Of a stretch of DNA of 64,000 nucleotides, positions 18,089 through 25,915 are shown piece by piece. The DNA is from Porphyromonas sp. COT-239 OH1446 (GTDB lineage: Bacteria; Bacteroidota; Bacteroidia; Bacteroidales; Porphyromonadaceae): positions 34,266 to 98,265 of the forward strand of contig NZ_JRAO01000027.1 in the NCBI RefSeq assembly GCF_000768875.1, in the 5' to 3' direction. The notes under the pieces are model-generated. The model was given only the letters and a program-made list of their open reading frames with translations. It did no database searches and was not told where the DNA came from. Numbering within the stretch: position 1 is the stretch's first letter; every line of letters starts with the position of its first letter. The position numbers and the translations under genes were made by a program.

Positions 18089-19093
18089 TTATCGCTTCTC
18101 GGCTAGACGTTCGATGTACTTGAGGATGCGCTCCACACTGGGGTACATGGCCTCCTCGAGGCCCTTGTTGTAAGGGATGGGTACATCCTCGGCTGCTAGG
18201 CGCAGGATGCGGTTGTCGAGATAGTCAAAGGCATCGCTCTCAGCGATCATCGCAGCCACCTCGCCGATGAAGCCCCCAGTCTTGTGGGCATCATTGACCA
18301 GGAGCACACGGCCCGTCTTCTTCACCGACTCGAGGATAGCATCCTTGTCGAGGGGAATGAGGGTAACCAGGTCTACGACCTCTACCTCGATACCCTTCTC
18401 ACGGGCCATATCGGCCGCCTCTAGGACGCGGCGCAGCATGCGACCATAGGTGATGACTGTAACATCCTTACCCACACGCTTGAGGTCTGCCTTACCGATC
18501 GGTAGCACGAAGTCAGGGGATACAGGCACTTCGCCCTTGACATTGTAGTCGGACTTATACTCGAGGAAGATCACGGGGTTATTGTCTCGGACAGCAGCCT
18601 TGAGGATTCCCTTGACATCGGCAGGGGTGCCTGGGGCTACGACCTTGAGGCCAGGGATATGACAAAACCAAGACTCTAGGCTCTGCGAATGCTGAGCAGC
18701 TGAGCAGATCCCCGCCCCCGCAGCACAGCGGAAGACTACGGGTACCTGTCCCTTACCCCCATACATATAGCGAGTCTTGGCAGCCTGATTGACGATGTTA
18801 TCCATCATATAAACCACGAAGTCCATGAAGGTTACGTCTACGATTGGGCGCATCCCAGTCAGGGCAGCCCCCACGGCACAGCCCGAGATCGCATTCTCGG
18901 AGATAGGGGTGTCTCGCACACGCTCCTTGCCGAACTCCTCGAGCATCCCTACAGAGGTCCCGAAGTCGCCACCATAGATCCCTACGTCCTCACCAATGAG
19001 GAATACATTCTCGTCTCGTCTCATCTCCTCGCTCATGGCTTGGATGATGGCATCACGCACAGACATGACTTTGGTTTCTTGTCCTTCTATCAT
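18089..19093 (-). CDS. 2-oxoacid/acetoin dehydrogenase E1 component, beta subunit
   Basis: A 334-residue E1 beta, the normal family length, starting at ATG 19093 (MIEGQETKVMSVRD). The frame upstream to 19243 overlaps the E1 alpha gene and has no family resemblance. Typical features are GEDVGIYGGDFGTS, the RVRDTPISENAISG segment that helps form the TPP pocket, and the C-terminal transketolase domain (VTVITYG to PYNKGLEEAMYPS). With E1 alpha it forms the thiamine-diphosphate-dependent decarboxylase. It sits 40 bp after E1 alpha and 75 bp before E2. Confidence 0.93.
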   Translation of the reverse strand: MIEGQETKVMSVRDAIIQAMSEEMRRDENVFLIGEDVGIYGGDFGTSVGMLEEFGKERVRDTPISENAISGCAVGAALTGMRPIVDVTFMDFVVYMMDNIVNQAAKTRYMYGGKGQVPVVFRCAAGAGICSAAQHSQSLESWFCHIPGLKVVAPGTPADVKGILKAAVRDNNPVIFLEYKSDYNVKGEVPVSPDFVLPIGKADLKRVGKDVTVITYGRMLRRVLEAADMAREKGIEVEVVDLVTLIPLDKDAILESVKKTGRVLLVNDAHKTGGFIGEVAAMIAESDAFDYLDNRILRLAAEDVPIPYNKGLEEAMYPSVERILKYIERLAEKR

Positions 19094-19133
19094 GATTTTA
19101 TTCTTTTGTCTAGGTTGATAACTGATCGATAGC

Positions 19134-20102
19134 TTACTCTGCGAATACGTCTTCGAAGGCTGACTCTGGGCTGGGCTCTGGGCCTGACATGCCGTACTTA
19201 ACTGACTCCTCAACGGCCTCGTGCGAGGCTTCGGCGATAGCATCTAGCTCCTCAGCCTTGGCCACACCCTGTTCGATGAGATAATCACGAAATCGAGCGA
19301 TGGGATCCTTGGCCTTCCAGGCGTCTACCTCCTCCTTGGTGCGATACTTACCAGGGTCACTGGTAGAATGGCCGAACCAACGATAGCTCACAGCCTCGAC
19401 AAGCACTGGACCCTTGCCTGAGCGGACGTACTCGACTGCTTCATCGAGGACCTTGCGCACGGCTAGGAGATCGTTGCCATCCTCAACGAAAAGACCTGGG
19501 ATGTCGTAGGCTACGGCACGCTGATGGACATGCTTGACCTTCATCACGCTCTTGATAGGGGTGGAAATGCCATAGCCATTGTTGATGCAGTAGAAGATCA
19601 CGGGTAAGTTCCAGATCGAGGCCATGTTGAGCGTCTCGTGGAAGGTTCCCTCGTTCGTTGCCCCGTCTCCGAAGCAGCACATAACGATCTTGCCTGTGTT
19701 TTTCATCTTTTGAGTCAGAGCTGCCCCGATAGCGATGCCCATCCCTCCTCCGACGATGCCGTTAGCCCCAAGGTTGCCTGCATCGAGGTCTGCGATGTGC
19801 ATAGAGCCCCCCTTACCCTTGCAAGAGCCGTTGGAGCGTCCCATGATCTCGGCCATCATCTCGTTGAGGTCGATCCCCATAGCGATGCTCTGCCCGTGTC
19901 CACGGTGATTAGAGGTAATGAGATCGCCGGGCGAGAGGGCGGAGATCGCCCCAACGTTGGCGGCCTCCTCACCGACGGAGAAGTGCGTCATGCCTGGGAC
20001 GAGCCCTCGGCGCACCATCTGATTGACCTTCATGTCGAAGTTTCGGATGTCTTCCATCTGGCGAAACATCTTCAAGAGTTCTTCCTTATTCATTTTTGTC
20101 AT
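19134..20102 (-). CDS. 2-oxoacid/acetoin dehydrogenase E1 component, alpha subunit
   Basis: About 322 residues from ATG 20102 (MTKMNKEELLKMF). ATG 20093 is equally possible, while ATG 20138 adds 12 residues of poor fit. The TPP/Mg motif is GDGATNEGTFHETLN...INN, and the phosphorylation-loop region reads YRWFGHSTSDPGKYRTKEEV. The length and lack of an N-terminal extension resemble AcoA/PdhA-type alpha subunits. It is the first gene of the four-gene complex operon. The ~210 bp upstream contain four inverted repeats, and I could not find a convincing promoter box there. Confidence 0.92.
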   Translation of the reverse strand: MTKMNKEELLKMFRQMEDIRNFDMKVNQMVRRGLVPGMTHFSVGEEAANVGAISALSPGDLITSNHRGHGQSIAMGIDLNEMMAEIMGRSNGSCKGKGGSMHIADLDAGNLGANGIVGGGMGIAIGAALTQKMKNTGKIVMCCFGDGATNEGTFHETLNMASIWNLPVIFYCINNGYGISTPIKSVMKVKHVHQRAVAYDIPGLFVEDGNDLLAVRKVLDEAVEYVRSGKGPVLVEAVSYRWFGHSTSDPGKYRTKEEVDAWKAKDPIARFRDYLIEQGVAKAEELDAIAEASHEAVEESVKYGMSGPEPSPESAFEDVFAE

Positions 20103-20149
20103 AACTACGATTGGTTTTACATCATATACTTGCTCCAAAGAAACTACTA

Positions 20150-20172
20150 TCCTGCGAATATTGTTCGCAGGA
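20150..20172. promoter_or_regulatory. Inverted repeat upstream of E1 alpha (hairpin 1)
   Basis: A perfect 9-bp arm pair, TCCTGCGAA at 20150 and TTCGCAGGA at 20164, with a 5-base loop, about 48 bp before the E1 alpha start. It could be an operator or a leader hairpin. Confidence 0.5.
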
Positions 20173-20195
20173 GACAGCTGTATATCACCCAGTTA

Positions 20196-20215
20196 ATAAG
20201 GAATGTATTCCTTAT
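20196..20215. promoter_or_regulatory. Inverted repeat upstream of E1 alpha (hairpin 2)
   Basis: A perfect 9-bp arm pair ATAAGGAAT / ATTCCTTAT around a 2-base centre. Such a compact palindrome looks more like a dimeric protein-binding site than an RNA hairpin. Confidence 0.5.
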
Positions 20216-20271
20216 ACGAGCCCAAGTCCTTATCTAACCGAGGCTCTATAAAGGCATTAGATTTTAAGATC

Positions 20272-20289
20272 TCTCGCTTGTGAGCGAGA
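20272..20289 (-). terminator. Short hairpin downstream of purN (hairpin 3)
   Basis: A 7-bp stem TCTCGCT / AGCGAGA with loop TGTG, 22 bp past the purN stop. There is no clean U-run, so termination is plausible but weak. Confidence 0.35.
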
Positions 20290-20291
20290 AA

Positions 20292-20309
20292 ATACCTATC
20301 TATAGGTAT
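20292..20309 (-). terminator. Palindrome abutting the purN stop codon (hairpin 4)
   Basis: An 8-bp arm pair ATACCTAT / ATAGGTAT around two bases, ending one base from the purN stop codon. With hairpin 3 it forms a pair of structures at the purN 3' end. Confidence 0.35.
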
Positions 20310-20310
20310 G

Positions 20311-20886
20311 CTATCGGAGCTCGTTCTGTAGGTAATGATCTATCGTAGGAGCAAAGAAGCGATGCTCGAGATGATGGATGCGCTCGGCCAAAGTCTCGGG
20401 GGTATCGTGGGCATGGACTGGACAAGTAGCCTGTAAGAGATGCCTGCCATGGTCATAGAGCTCATCTACTAGATGGATGGTGATCCCACTAAGAGACTCC
20501 CCCTGGGCAATAACAGCACGGTGAACGTGCACCCCATACATGCCCTTACCACCAAAGCGAGGTAGGAGAGCTGGATGGATATTGATAATGCGCTGAGGGA
20601 AGGCCTCTATGTACACAGGGGTAATGAGGCAGAGATAGCCCGCCAGGACGATGAGCTCGACCCCGAGCTCTCGTAGCAGGGCGAGGGGCTTCTCTCCCTC
20701 TCGCATAGTACTATTGTCGAAGTAATAGCAGGGGATGCCCAGGCGTTTGGCTCGGTCGATGACCCCAGCGTCGGCCTTATTGGTCAGGATGCAGCCTACC
20801 GAGACATCGGGACGCTCGGAGAAGTAGGAGACAATAGCCTCGGCATTAGAACCACTGCCCGAGGCGAATATTGCTATTGTATTCAT
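20311..20886 (-). CDS. purN: Phosphoribosylglycinamide formyltransferase
   Basis: A 191-residue PurN, normal length. I choose ATG 20886, which begins [18 protein letters not shown] with the GSGSN phosphate-binding loop; the longer frame runs back across the acpP promoter. Catalytic and formyl-folate residues are in [19 protein letters not shown] (Asn/His) and [14 protein letters not shown] (Asp). It transfers a formyl group from 10-formyl-THF to GAR in purine synthesis. It is monocistronic, with its own -7 box at 20977-20984. Confidence 0.95.
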   Translation of the reverse strand: MNTIAIFASGSGSNAEAIVSYFSERPDVSVGCILTNKADAGVIDRAKRLGIPCYYFDNSTMREGEKPLALLRELGVELIVLAGYLCLITPVYIEAFPQRIINIHPALLPRFGGKGMYGVHVHRAVIAQGESLSGITIHLVDELYDHGRHLLQATCPVHAHDTPETLAERIHHLEHRFFAPTIDHYLQNELR

Positions 20887-20895
20887 AAAAAGTAC

Positions 20896-20903
20896 TATCT
20901 TTG
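20896..20903 (+). promoter_or_regulatory. Predicted -7 box of the acpP-fabF-rnc promoter
   Basis: TATCTTTG fits TAnnTTTG exactly. Transcription would start near 20910, giving a ~110-base leader before acpP. The first ~60 bases would be antisense to the purN leader. Confidence 0.6.
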
Positions 20904-20976
20904 TGCACAAATCTCCTCGCTCTGTGCATCTGAACACCTCTCCAAAGAGAGGATCGAGGACGCAGACGAGGGTATG

Positions 20977-20984
20977 CAAAGATA
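20977..20984 (-). promoter_or_regulatory. Predicted -7 box of the purN promoter
   Basis: Minus-strand TATCTTTG, with an expected start near 20970 and ~85 bases of leader before purN. It faces the acpP promoter, so the two transcripts overlap at their 5' ends. Confidence 0.6.
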
Positions 20985-21019
20985 ACTTTTTAGATATTCA
21001 TATTAAACAATTCAAGACT

Positions 21020-21259
21020 ATGTCACAGATTGAAGAAAAGGTAAGAGAAATCATCGTAGACAAGCTCAACTGCGAAGCCTCTGAAGTAACTCGTGAAGCT
21101 AACTTCGCCAGCGATCTCGGTGCAGACTCTCTCGACACTGTAGAGCTGATCATGGATTTCGAGAAGGAGTTCGACACTCAGATCCCCGACCAGGACGCTC
21201 AGCAGATCAAGACTGTAGGCGACGCTATCGACTACATCGAGAGCAAGCTCAACGCTTAA
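21020..21259 (+). CDS. acpP: Acyl carrier protein
   Basis: A 79-residue acidic ACP starting at ATG 21020 ([16 protein letters not shown]). Ser37 in [11 protein letters not shown] is the 4'-phosphopantetheine attachment site. It carries acyl chains for type II fatty-acid synthesis in the cytoplasm. It is first in acpP-fabF-rnc, a gene order common in many bacteria, and fabF begins 22 bp later. Confidence 0.97.
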   Translation: MSQIEEKVREIIVDKLNCEASEVTREANFASDLGADSLDTVELIMDFEKEFDTQIPDQDAQQIKTVGDAIDYIESKLNA

Positions 21260-21281
21260 TTCCTCCCTCATATTCTCTGTC

Positions 21282-22538
21282 ATGGAACTGAAGAGAGTTG
21301 TAATCACCGGTATCGGTGCTATTACCCCACTGGGCAATACGGCCCCTGAGACATGGGAAGCCCTCAAGGCGGGGAAGAGTGGAGCAGGTCCTATTACGCT
21401 CTTCGACGCTTCCAAGCACAAGACACACTTTGCGTGCGAGGTCAAGGACTTCAAGGTCGGCGACTTCATGGATCGTAAGGAGGCTCGCAAGCTAGACCGC
21501 TTCGCCCAGTTCGCCATGGTTGCAGCTGACGAATCTCTCGTAGACTCGAAGCTGGATTTGGAGACTGTAGACAAGTGCCGTGTCGGTGTGATCGTAGCCT
21601 CGGGCATCGGGGGTCTGACGACCTTCGAGGAGGAGGTGATGGGGTATGACAAGGAGAGAGGCCCACGCTTCAACCCTTTCTTCATCCCCAAGATGATCTC
21701 GGACATTGCTGCGGGTCATATCTCGATCAAGTACGGCTTCCACGGCCCTAACTACTCCACAGCCTCGGCCTGTGCATCATCGACCAATGCGCTGATCGAT
21801 GCCTGCCACCTGATCCGCCTCGGCAAGGCCGATGTAATCATCGCTGGTGGAGCAGAGGCCTCGATCTGTGCGGCTGGCGTGGGTGGCTTCAATATGATGA
21901 ACGCCCTCTCCACACGCAACGAAGAGCCCGAGCGAGCTTCACGCCCCTTCAGCGCAAGCCGTGATGGCTTCGTAATGGGCGAGGGTGCTGCCTGCCTCAT
22001 CGTCGAGGAGATGGAGCATGCTATCGCTCGTGGGGCCCATATCTACGCTGAGCTCGTCGGCACAGGCCTCTCGGCCGATGCCCATCACCTGACCGCCACA
22101 CACCCTGAGGGGCTAGGGGCTAAGCTGGTGATGAAGAATGCCCTCGAGGATGCTGGCATGAGCGTGGAGGACATCGACTACATCAATGTGCATGGTACCT
22201 CTACGCCTGTGGGCGACATCTCGGAGGCCAAGGCGATCAAGGATCTATTCGGCGATGCCGCCTACAAGCTCAACATCAGCTCGACCAAGTCCATGACTGG
22301 ACACCTGCTCGGCGCTGCTGGGGCGATCGAGGCCATGGCCACGCTCAAGGCTGTCGAGGAAGACATCGTACCTCCTACGATCAACCACGACCCTGAGGAT
22401 CGTGATCCCGAGATCGACTATGAGCTGAACTTCACGTTCAACGAGGCTCAGCGTCGTCCCGTACGTGCAGCCCTGTCCAATACCTTTGGCTTCGGCGGGC
22501 ACAATGCGAGTGTGATCTTCAAGAAGTTCGTACGCTAA
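21282..22538 (+). CDS. fabF: Beta-ketoacyl-ACP synthase II
   Basis: A 418-residue KAS II, the normal length. The nucleophile is Cys164 (STASACASS). Two histidines follow in VHGTSTPVGD and MTGHLLGAAG, completing the Cys-His-His triad of condensing enzymes. It elongates acyl-ACP with malonyl-ACP. It is the second gene of acpP-fabF-rnc, with 51 bp to rnc. Confidence 0.97.
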   Translation: MELKRVVITGIGAITPLGNTAPETWEALKAGKSGAGPITLFDASKHKTHFACEVKDFKVGDFMDRKEARKLDRFAQFAMVAADESLVDSKLDLETVDKCRVGVIVASGIGGLTTFEEEVMGYDKERGPRFNPFFIPKMISDIAAGHISIKYGFHGPNYSTASACASSTNALIDACHLIRLGKADVIIAGGAEASICAAGVGGFNMMNALSTRNEEPERASRPFSASRDGFVMGEGAACLIVEEMEHAIARGAHIYAELVGTGLSADAHHLTATHPEGLGAKLVMKNALEDAGMSVEDIDYINVHGTSTPVGDISEAKAIKDLFGDAAYKLNISSTKSMTGHLLGAAGAIEAMATLKAVEEDIVPPTINHDPEDRDPEIDYELNFTFNEAQRRPVRAALSNTFGFGGHNASVIFKKFVR

Positions 22539-22589
22539 GCACGATCTCCTAGCTACGAAGTCCCTGCTCTAAGCAAGAGAAGACTATCT

Positions 22590-23357
22590 ATGCTGAGACA
22601 ACTCATTCAAAAAGTCAAAAGGCTCTTCGGGTTCAGACCCGTAGAGCCTTTGGCTTATCTAAACCAGGTGCTCGGATTCGCCCCAACTGACCCTAAGCTC
22701 TACGAGCTGGCCATGAGCCACAGCTCCTGCGGCTTCGTGGACGAAGCGGGGCATAAGGTCAATAACGAGCGGCTCGAATTCCTCGGCGACTCTGTCCTGG
22801 CGACTGCTGTCAGCCATTACCTCTACCGAGAGCACCCTCTCTGGGACGAAGGGCAGATGAGCAAGCGTCGAGGAACCCTAGTCAAGCGATCGGTCAATAA
22901 CGCTGTCGCCCGACGCATGGGTCTTGCCAAACTGCTGCAACTCAGCCGCACAGGCCCGAGCAATCGGCACAGTCCCGATGTCTATGGCAATGCTCTAGAG
23001 GCCCTTATCGGGGCGATCTTCCTCGACAAGGGTTACCTCGTAGCCGAAGAGTTTGTCATCATGCGGGTCATGCCCCTCTTCCGAGAGCTCGAGGAGAGCC
23101 TCGTCGAGCAGACGACGAACTACAAGTCCCTCCTGCTGGAGTGGGCACAGAGGCATCATCTGAGCTTCGACTTCCGCATGCTCCAGGAGCCCAAACGCAA
23201 CGGAGGGGTCTTCGTCTGCGCCGTCTTCATCAACGACAAGCGGATCGGCACGGGCCGAGGCAACAACAAGAAGGAGGCCCATCAGGAGGCCGCCCACGAA
23301 GCTCTGAACGCCCTCTGCAAGGCAGATCCCAGCCTACGGGACGAGCTCGGCCTCTAA
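22590..23357 (+). CDS. rnc: Ribonuclease III
   Basis: A 255-residue RNase III. It has the signature NERLEFLGDSVL at about 59-70 (metal-binding Glu and Asp), a second acidic patch in NALEALIGAIFLD, and a C-terminal double-stranded-RNA-binding domain from about 180 (GTGRGNNKKEAHQEAAHEAL). It cuts structured RNA, including rRNA precursors. It ends the acpP operon and is followed by a strong hairpin. Confidence 0.96.
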   Translation: MLRQLIQKVKRLFGFRPVEPLAYLNQVLGFAPTDPKLYELAMSHSSCGFVDEAGHKVNNERLEFLGDSVLATAVSHYLYREHPLWDEGQMSKRRGTLVKRSVNNAVARRMGLAKLLQLSRTGPSNRHSPDVYGNALEALIGAIFLDKGYLVAEEFVIMRVMPLFRELEESLVEQTTNYKSLLLEWAQRHHLSFDFRMLQEPKRNGGVFVCAVFINDKRIGTGRGNNKKEAHQEAAHEALNALCKADPSLRDELGL

Positions 23358-23410
23358 CCCCTCTCATTAACACATCCCCCAGGCGTCCCGAGATCGGACT
23401 GGCAGGGAGC

Positions 23411-23448
23411 ATCTATCCCGAGGAGTAGGGTTACTCCTCGGGATAGAT
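23411..23448 (+). terminator. Terminator of acpP-fabF-rnc
   Basis: A perfect 17-bp stem (23411-23427 with 23432-23448), loop GGGT, followed by ATTTTC. It lies 53 bp past the rnc stop. Confidence 0.85.
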
Positions 23449-23490
23449 ATTTTCAGGGTCTACGAAATGCGAAGTGAGTAGCAAGGGTGT

Positions 23491-23628
23491 TTATTGCTTA
23501 TTCACAATTCGGTTCAACTCCTCCTCTACCTCCTTGATGCTGGGGAGGGTAGAGCGCAGGTTGTTGGGGCTAATCTTGGTGAGTAGGCAGTCGCTAACGT
23601 CTATAGGCTGATTTTCCCAAACATTGAA
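23491..23628 (-). pseudogene. 3' fragment of an unidentified gene
   Basis: A 45-codon open stretch on the minus strand ends with TAA at 23491-23493 and is closed upstream by an in-frame TAA at 23629. It has no start codon. The peptide looks genuinely protein-like (PIDVSDCLLTKISPNNLRST, then a helical charged tail IKEVEEELNRIVNKQ). It is probably the C-terminal remnant of a deleted gene. I do not recognise the family. Confidence 0.4.
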
Positions 23629-23704
23629 TTAGCGCAACAGGCTATTGCGTAATTTCAAAGAATTGATTTTCTGCATTTTGACATTAGTGCAAGAGGCTCT
23701 TGCG
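23629..23704. repeat. Two palindromic 21-base copies 55 bp apart
   Basis: The segments 23629-23649 and 23684-23704 match at 18 of 21 bases. Each contains an inverted repeat (CGCAA/TTGCG in the first, GCAAGAG/CTCTTGC in the second). The 34 bases between are unrelated. The first copy starts at the stop codon that closes the gene fragment. This could be the end structure of a small mobile element or a minimal repeat-spacer pair; two copies are too few to tell. Confidence 0.45.
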
Positions 23705-23774
23705 CCAAGGTTCGGTGGAGCTCTCGATAGGGCCTCAGATGCATGCTCCCTAGAGAGACGTATGCACCCTCGGG

Positions 23775-23885
23775 GGAGGCTCGATGGAGGCCTAAGTAGG
23801 AGCGCACTTGAGACTCAAATAGGACTTCACTCGAGCTCCTATCTGAGCCTCGATCGAAGTCCTACTTATATCTCCACAGGGGTAT
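23775..23885. repeat. 23-bp dyad repeat array C
   Basis: TAGGA at 23797 and 23820 (23 apart), then inverse TCCTA at 23837 and 23860 (23 apart). The 23820 to 23837 step is 17. It lies 3' of rnc and past its terminator. Confidence 0.8.
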
Positions 23886-24069
23886 TCACTAGGCCTCGGG
23901 AGAAGCCTCCACCTCCATGCAGGACGAGTGCCCCATGATATATAGCTGAAATAGTGAAAGATAAAAAACTTACTTCAGAATACCCACAAAAAACTTGCTT
24001 ATTTGATTTTTCATTATATCTTCGCTACGCATGCATGCCAACAATACAACAAACTAACATTTCAAAATT

Positions 24070-24114
24070 ATGAGAAAACTATTTTTTGTCCTGATCACAG
24101 GAAGAGATAACTGA
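24070..24114 (+). other. Tiny orphan frame resembling a signal-peptide start
   Basis: ATG opens a 14-codon frame, MRKLFFVLITGRDN, which begins like a Bacteroidetes signal peptide and stops at once. It ends 25 bp before the next gene. It may be a truncated gene relic or a leader peptide. No protein is claimed. Confidence 0.25.
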
Positions 24115-24139
24115 TGCTCTCGTTCAAAACAGACACAAT

Positions 24140-24550
24140 ATGAATACTTTGGAGATTTGGGGATGCCCCTATGTGATCGCCTTTGCGGCAGTTCTTTTCG
24201 TCGTATATGCCCTGGCCTTTTGGCTCGAGCGCAATGGCTCTAGGTTGCAGTATGCACGCAATGCTTTCATCGGCTTTCTCTTCTTTGCCGTAGGGCTGGC
24301 GACCACCTATGCGGGGTGGCTGGGCCTGCTCCTCGGCGCAGTAGTCGCCATCCTCCTGATGATCACGATGAATAGCCTCGTGGTCGGGGGGAGGAAGCTG
24401 GAGGCGGAGGGAGTTCACCTCTCCCGTACCATAGCCCTCCTCGTGGGCTTCGTCCTGGGTCGGGCCTTCGACCTCTCGTTCGTGCCCTGGATCGTGATCG
24501 GTGTGGTCATCCTAGAGCGGGCCTTCTACTACCTCAAGCTCCGTCGCTAG
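24140..24550 (+). CDS. Small integral membrane protein of unknown function
   Basis: A 136-residue, very hydrophobic protein with about four predicted membrane segments (near residues 10-29, 42-60, 61-78 and 98-128) separated by short charged loops (ERNGSRLQYARN, GGRKLEAEGVHLS). It ends YYLKLRR. There is no signal peptide, catalytic motif or family I recognise. Coding composition matches the surrounding genome. It is isolated, with a terminator about 110 bp after its stop. Confidence 0.65.
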   Translation: MNTLEIWGCPYVIAFAAVLFVVYALAFWLERNGSRLQYARNAFIGFLFFAVGLATTYAGWLGLLLGAVVAILLMITMNSLVVGGRKLEAEGVHLSRTIALLVGFVLGRAFDLSFVPWIVIGVVILERAFYYLKLRR

Positions 24551-24656
24551 GGGCAGAGCCCTCCGAGAAGGTCGGGCAAAGCGTAAGCCTCGAAGCACCC
24601 TCTCGTAGGGGAGGTCAGCGAAGTCGTAGGCAACCCTTCACTACGCCTCATCCATC

Positions 24657-24688
24657 TGTCGAGGAGGGTCCTCGGGCTCTCCTCGACA
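24657..24688 (+). terminator. Hairpin terminator with T-run
   Basis: A 10-bp stem TGTCGAGGAG / CTCCTCGACA with a 12-base loop, followed by CTTTTATT. It lies downstream of the small membrane-protein gene. Confidence 0.8.
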
Positions 24689-24785
24689 CTTTTATTCTCC
24701 TAGAAACAAGAGAGATAGTCGGATGCAAAGAAATAAGGAGCAACGATTTTTGCCCCAATCACTTGTTTTTCACAAAAAACCGCAT

Positions 24786-24793
24786 TACCTTTG
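24786..24793 (+). promoter_or_regulatory. Predicted -7 box for the tRNA-Lys genes
   Basis: TACCTTTG fits TAnnTTTG. A TTG lies about 20 bases upstream. The first tRNA begins 46 bp downstream. Confidence 0.6.
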
Positions 24794-24838
24794 CAGACGA
24801 TTTGCAGTGGAGGGGTCTTCACAACATACGCAAGTATT

Positions 24839-24911
24839 GACTCTGTAGCTCAGTTGGTAGAGCAAATGACTCTTAATCATTGGGTCGTGAGTTCGAGCCT
24901 CACCGGGGTCA
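24839..24911 (+). tRNA. tRNA-Lys(CTT), copy 1
   Basis: A 73-nt cloverleaf: acceptor GACTCTG/CGGGGTC (two G-U pairs), D arm GCTC...GAGC, anticodon loop CTCTTAA giving CTT, T arm GTGAG TTCGAGC CTCAC, discriminator A. CCA is not encoded. It reads AAG codons. Confidence 0.95.
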
Positions 24912-24959
24912 CAGAAGGGACACCAAAGACCTTCGAGGGACTTCCCCCGCAAATCGAAT

Positions 24960-25032
24960 GACTCTGTAGCTCAGTTGGTAGAGCAAATGACTCTTAATCA
25001 TTGGGTCGTGAGTTCGAGCCTCACCGGGGTCA
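24960..25032 (+). tRNA. tRNA-Lys(CTT), copy 2
   Basis: Identical in all 73 bases to the copy 121 bp upstream. The 48-bp spacer between the genes is unrelated to the sequence after copy 2, so only the mature tRNA is duplicated. Confidence 0.95.
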
Positions 25033-25043
25033 CTTAGACAAGC

Positions 25044-25075
25044 GACGAAGCCTGACCAGATGGTCAGGCTTCGTC
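25044..25075. terminator. Bidirectional terminator between tRNA-Lys and lptB
   Basis: A perfect 14-bp stem (25044-25057 with 25062-25075), loop AGAT, between the 3' ends of the converging tRNA pair and lptB. U-runs are weak on both sides. Confidence 0.75.
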
Positions 25076-25131
25076 CGTATATAGCTCTCGGAGAGGCAGC
25101 ATCCTCCCCGAGCCCTCGTCCGAGGGGGCAA

Positions 25132-25878
25132 TTAGTCCAAATGCTCGAAGGTACGGCGGCGCAGGGTGAAGTCCTTACCCAGGTATTTCTCTCGCACGAT
25201 CTCGTTCTCGGCCAGCTGCTCGGCAGTACCCTCGAAGAGCACCTTACCCTCGAAGAGCAGATAGGCCCTATCCGTGATGCTGAGCGTCTCGTACACATTG
25301 TGGTCGGTGATCAGGATGCCGATATTCTTCTGCTTGAGCTTGGCCACGATCATCTGAATATCCTGCACGGCGATGGGGTCTACCCCAGCGAAAGGTTCGT
25401 CAAGCATGATAAACTTCGGGTCGATCGCCAGGCAACGGGCGATCTCTGCTCGGCGACGCTCGCCCCCAGAGAGGCGGTTCCCGTGGTTACGGCGCACCTT
25501 CTCGAGGCGAAACTCTGCGATCAGCTCCTCGAGTCTCTGCTCCTGCTCAGCTTTGGAGCGAGCAGTGAACTCAAGGGCCGAGAGGATATTGTCCTCGACA
25601 CTCATCTTGCGGTAGATCGAGGCCTCCTGAGCCAAGTAGCCGATCCCCGCACGGGCACGCTTGTAGACGGGCTGGCGGGTAATATCCTCGTCATCGAGGA
25701 AGATCCGCCCCTCATTGGGCACGACAAGCCCGACAGTCATGTAGAAGGTGGTCGTCTTGCCTGCCCCATTAGGGCCGAGCAGGCCTACGATCTCCCCCTG
25801 CCCCACCTCGATGGAGACATGATTGACGACGGTGCGGCTGCGGTAACGCTTGACTAGATTGTCCGTTCTGAGTATCAT
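25132..25878 (-). CDS. lptB: LPS export ABC transporter ATP-binding protein
   Basis: A 248-residue ABC ATPase of the LptB type. Walker A is [10 protein letters not shown] (about 35-44), the Q-loop region reads [19 protein letters not shown], the signature is LSGGERRR, Walker [17 protein letters not shown] and the H-loop TDHNV. The YLAQE and [11 protein letters not shown] segments are characteristic of LptB. It powers extraction of LPS from the inner membrane by LptFG, which are not in this window. It diverges from the mlaE-like gene across a 70-bp gap with mirror-image promoters. Confidence 0.93.
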   Translation of the reverse strand: MILRTDNLVKRYRSRTVVNHVSIEVGQGEIVGLLGPNGAGKTTTFYMTVGLVVPNEGRIFLDDEDITRQPVYKRARAGIGYLAQEASIYRKMSVEDNILSALEFTARSKAEQEQRLEELIAEFRLEKVRRNHGNRLSGGERRRAEIARCLAIDPKFIMLDEPFAGVDPIAVQDIQMIVAKLKQKNIGILITDHNVYETLSITDRAYLLFEGKVLFEGTAEQLAENEIVREKYLGKDFTLRRRTFEHLD

Positions 25879-25903
25879 TGCGATTGAAGTGCTGAGACGA
25901 CTG

Positions 25904-25911
25904 CAAAGATA
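25904..25911 (-). promoter_or_regulatory. Predicted -7 box of lptB
   Basis: Minus-strand TATCTTTG. The start would be near 25897, about 19 bases before the ATG. It pairs as an inverted repeat with the mlaE box four bases away. Confidence 0.55.
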
Positions 25912-25915
25912 GTGC

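Noticed and set aside
23629..23704. Two-repeat CRISPR
   Set aside because: Only two copies of an unusually short repeat, imperfectly matched and without cas genes. Kept only as an unexplained repeat.
24657..24838. A possible small RNA between the terminator and tRNA-Lys
   Set aside because: The only promoter box here is positioned for the tRNAs, and no separate terminated unit is visible.
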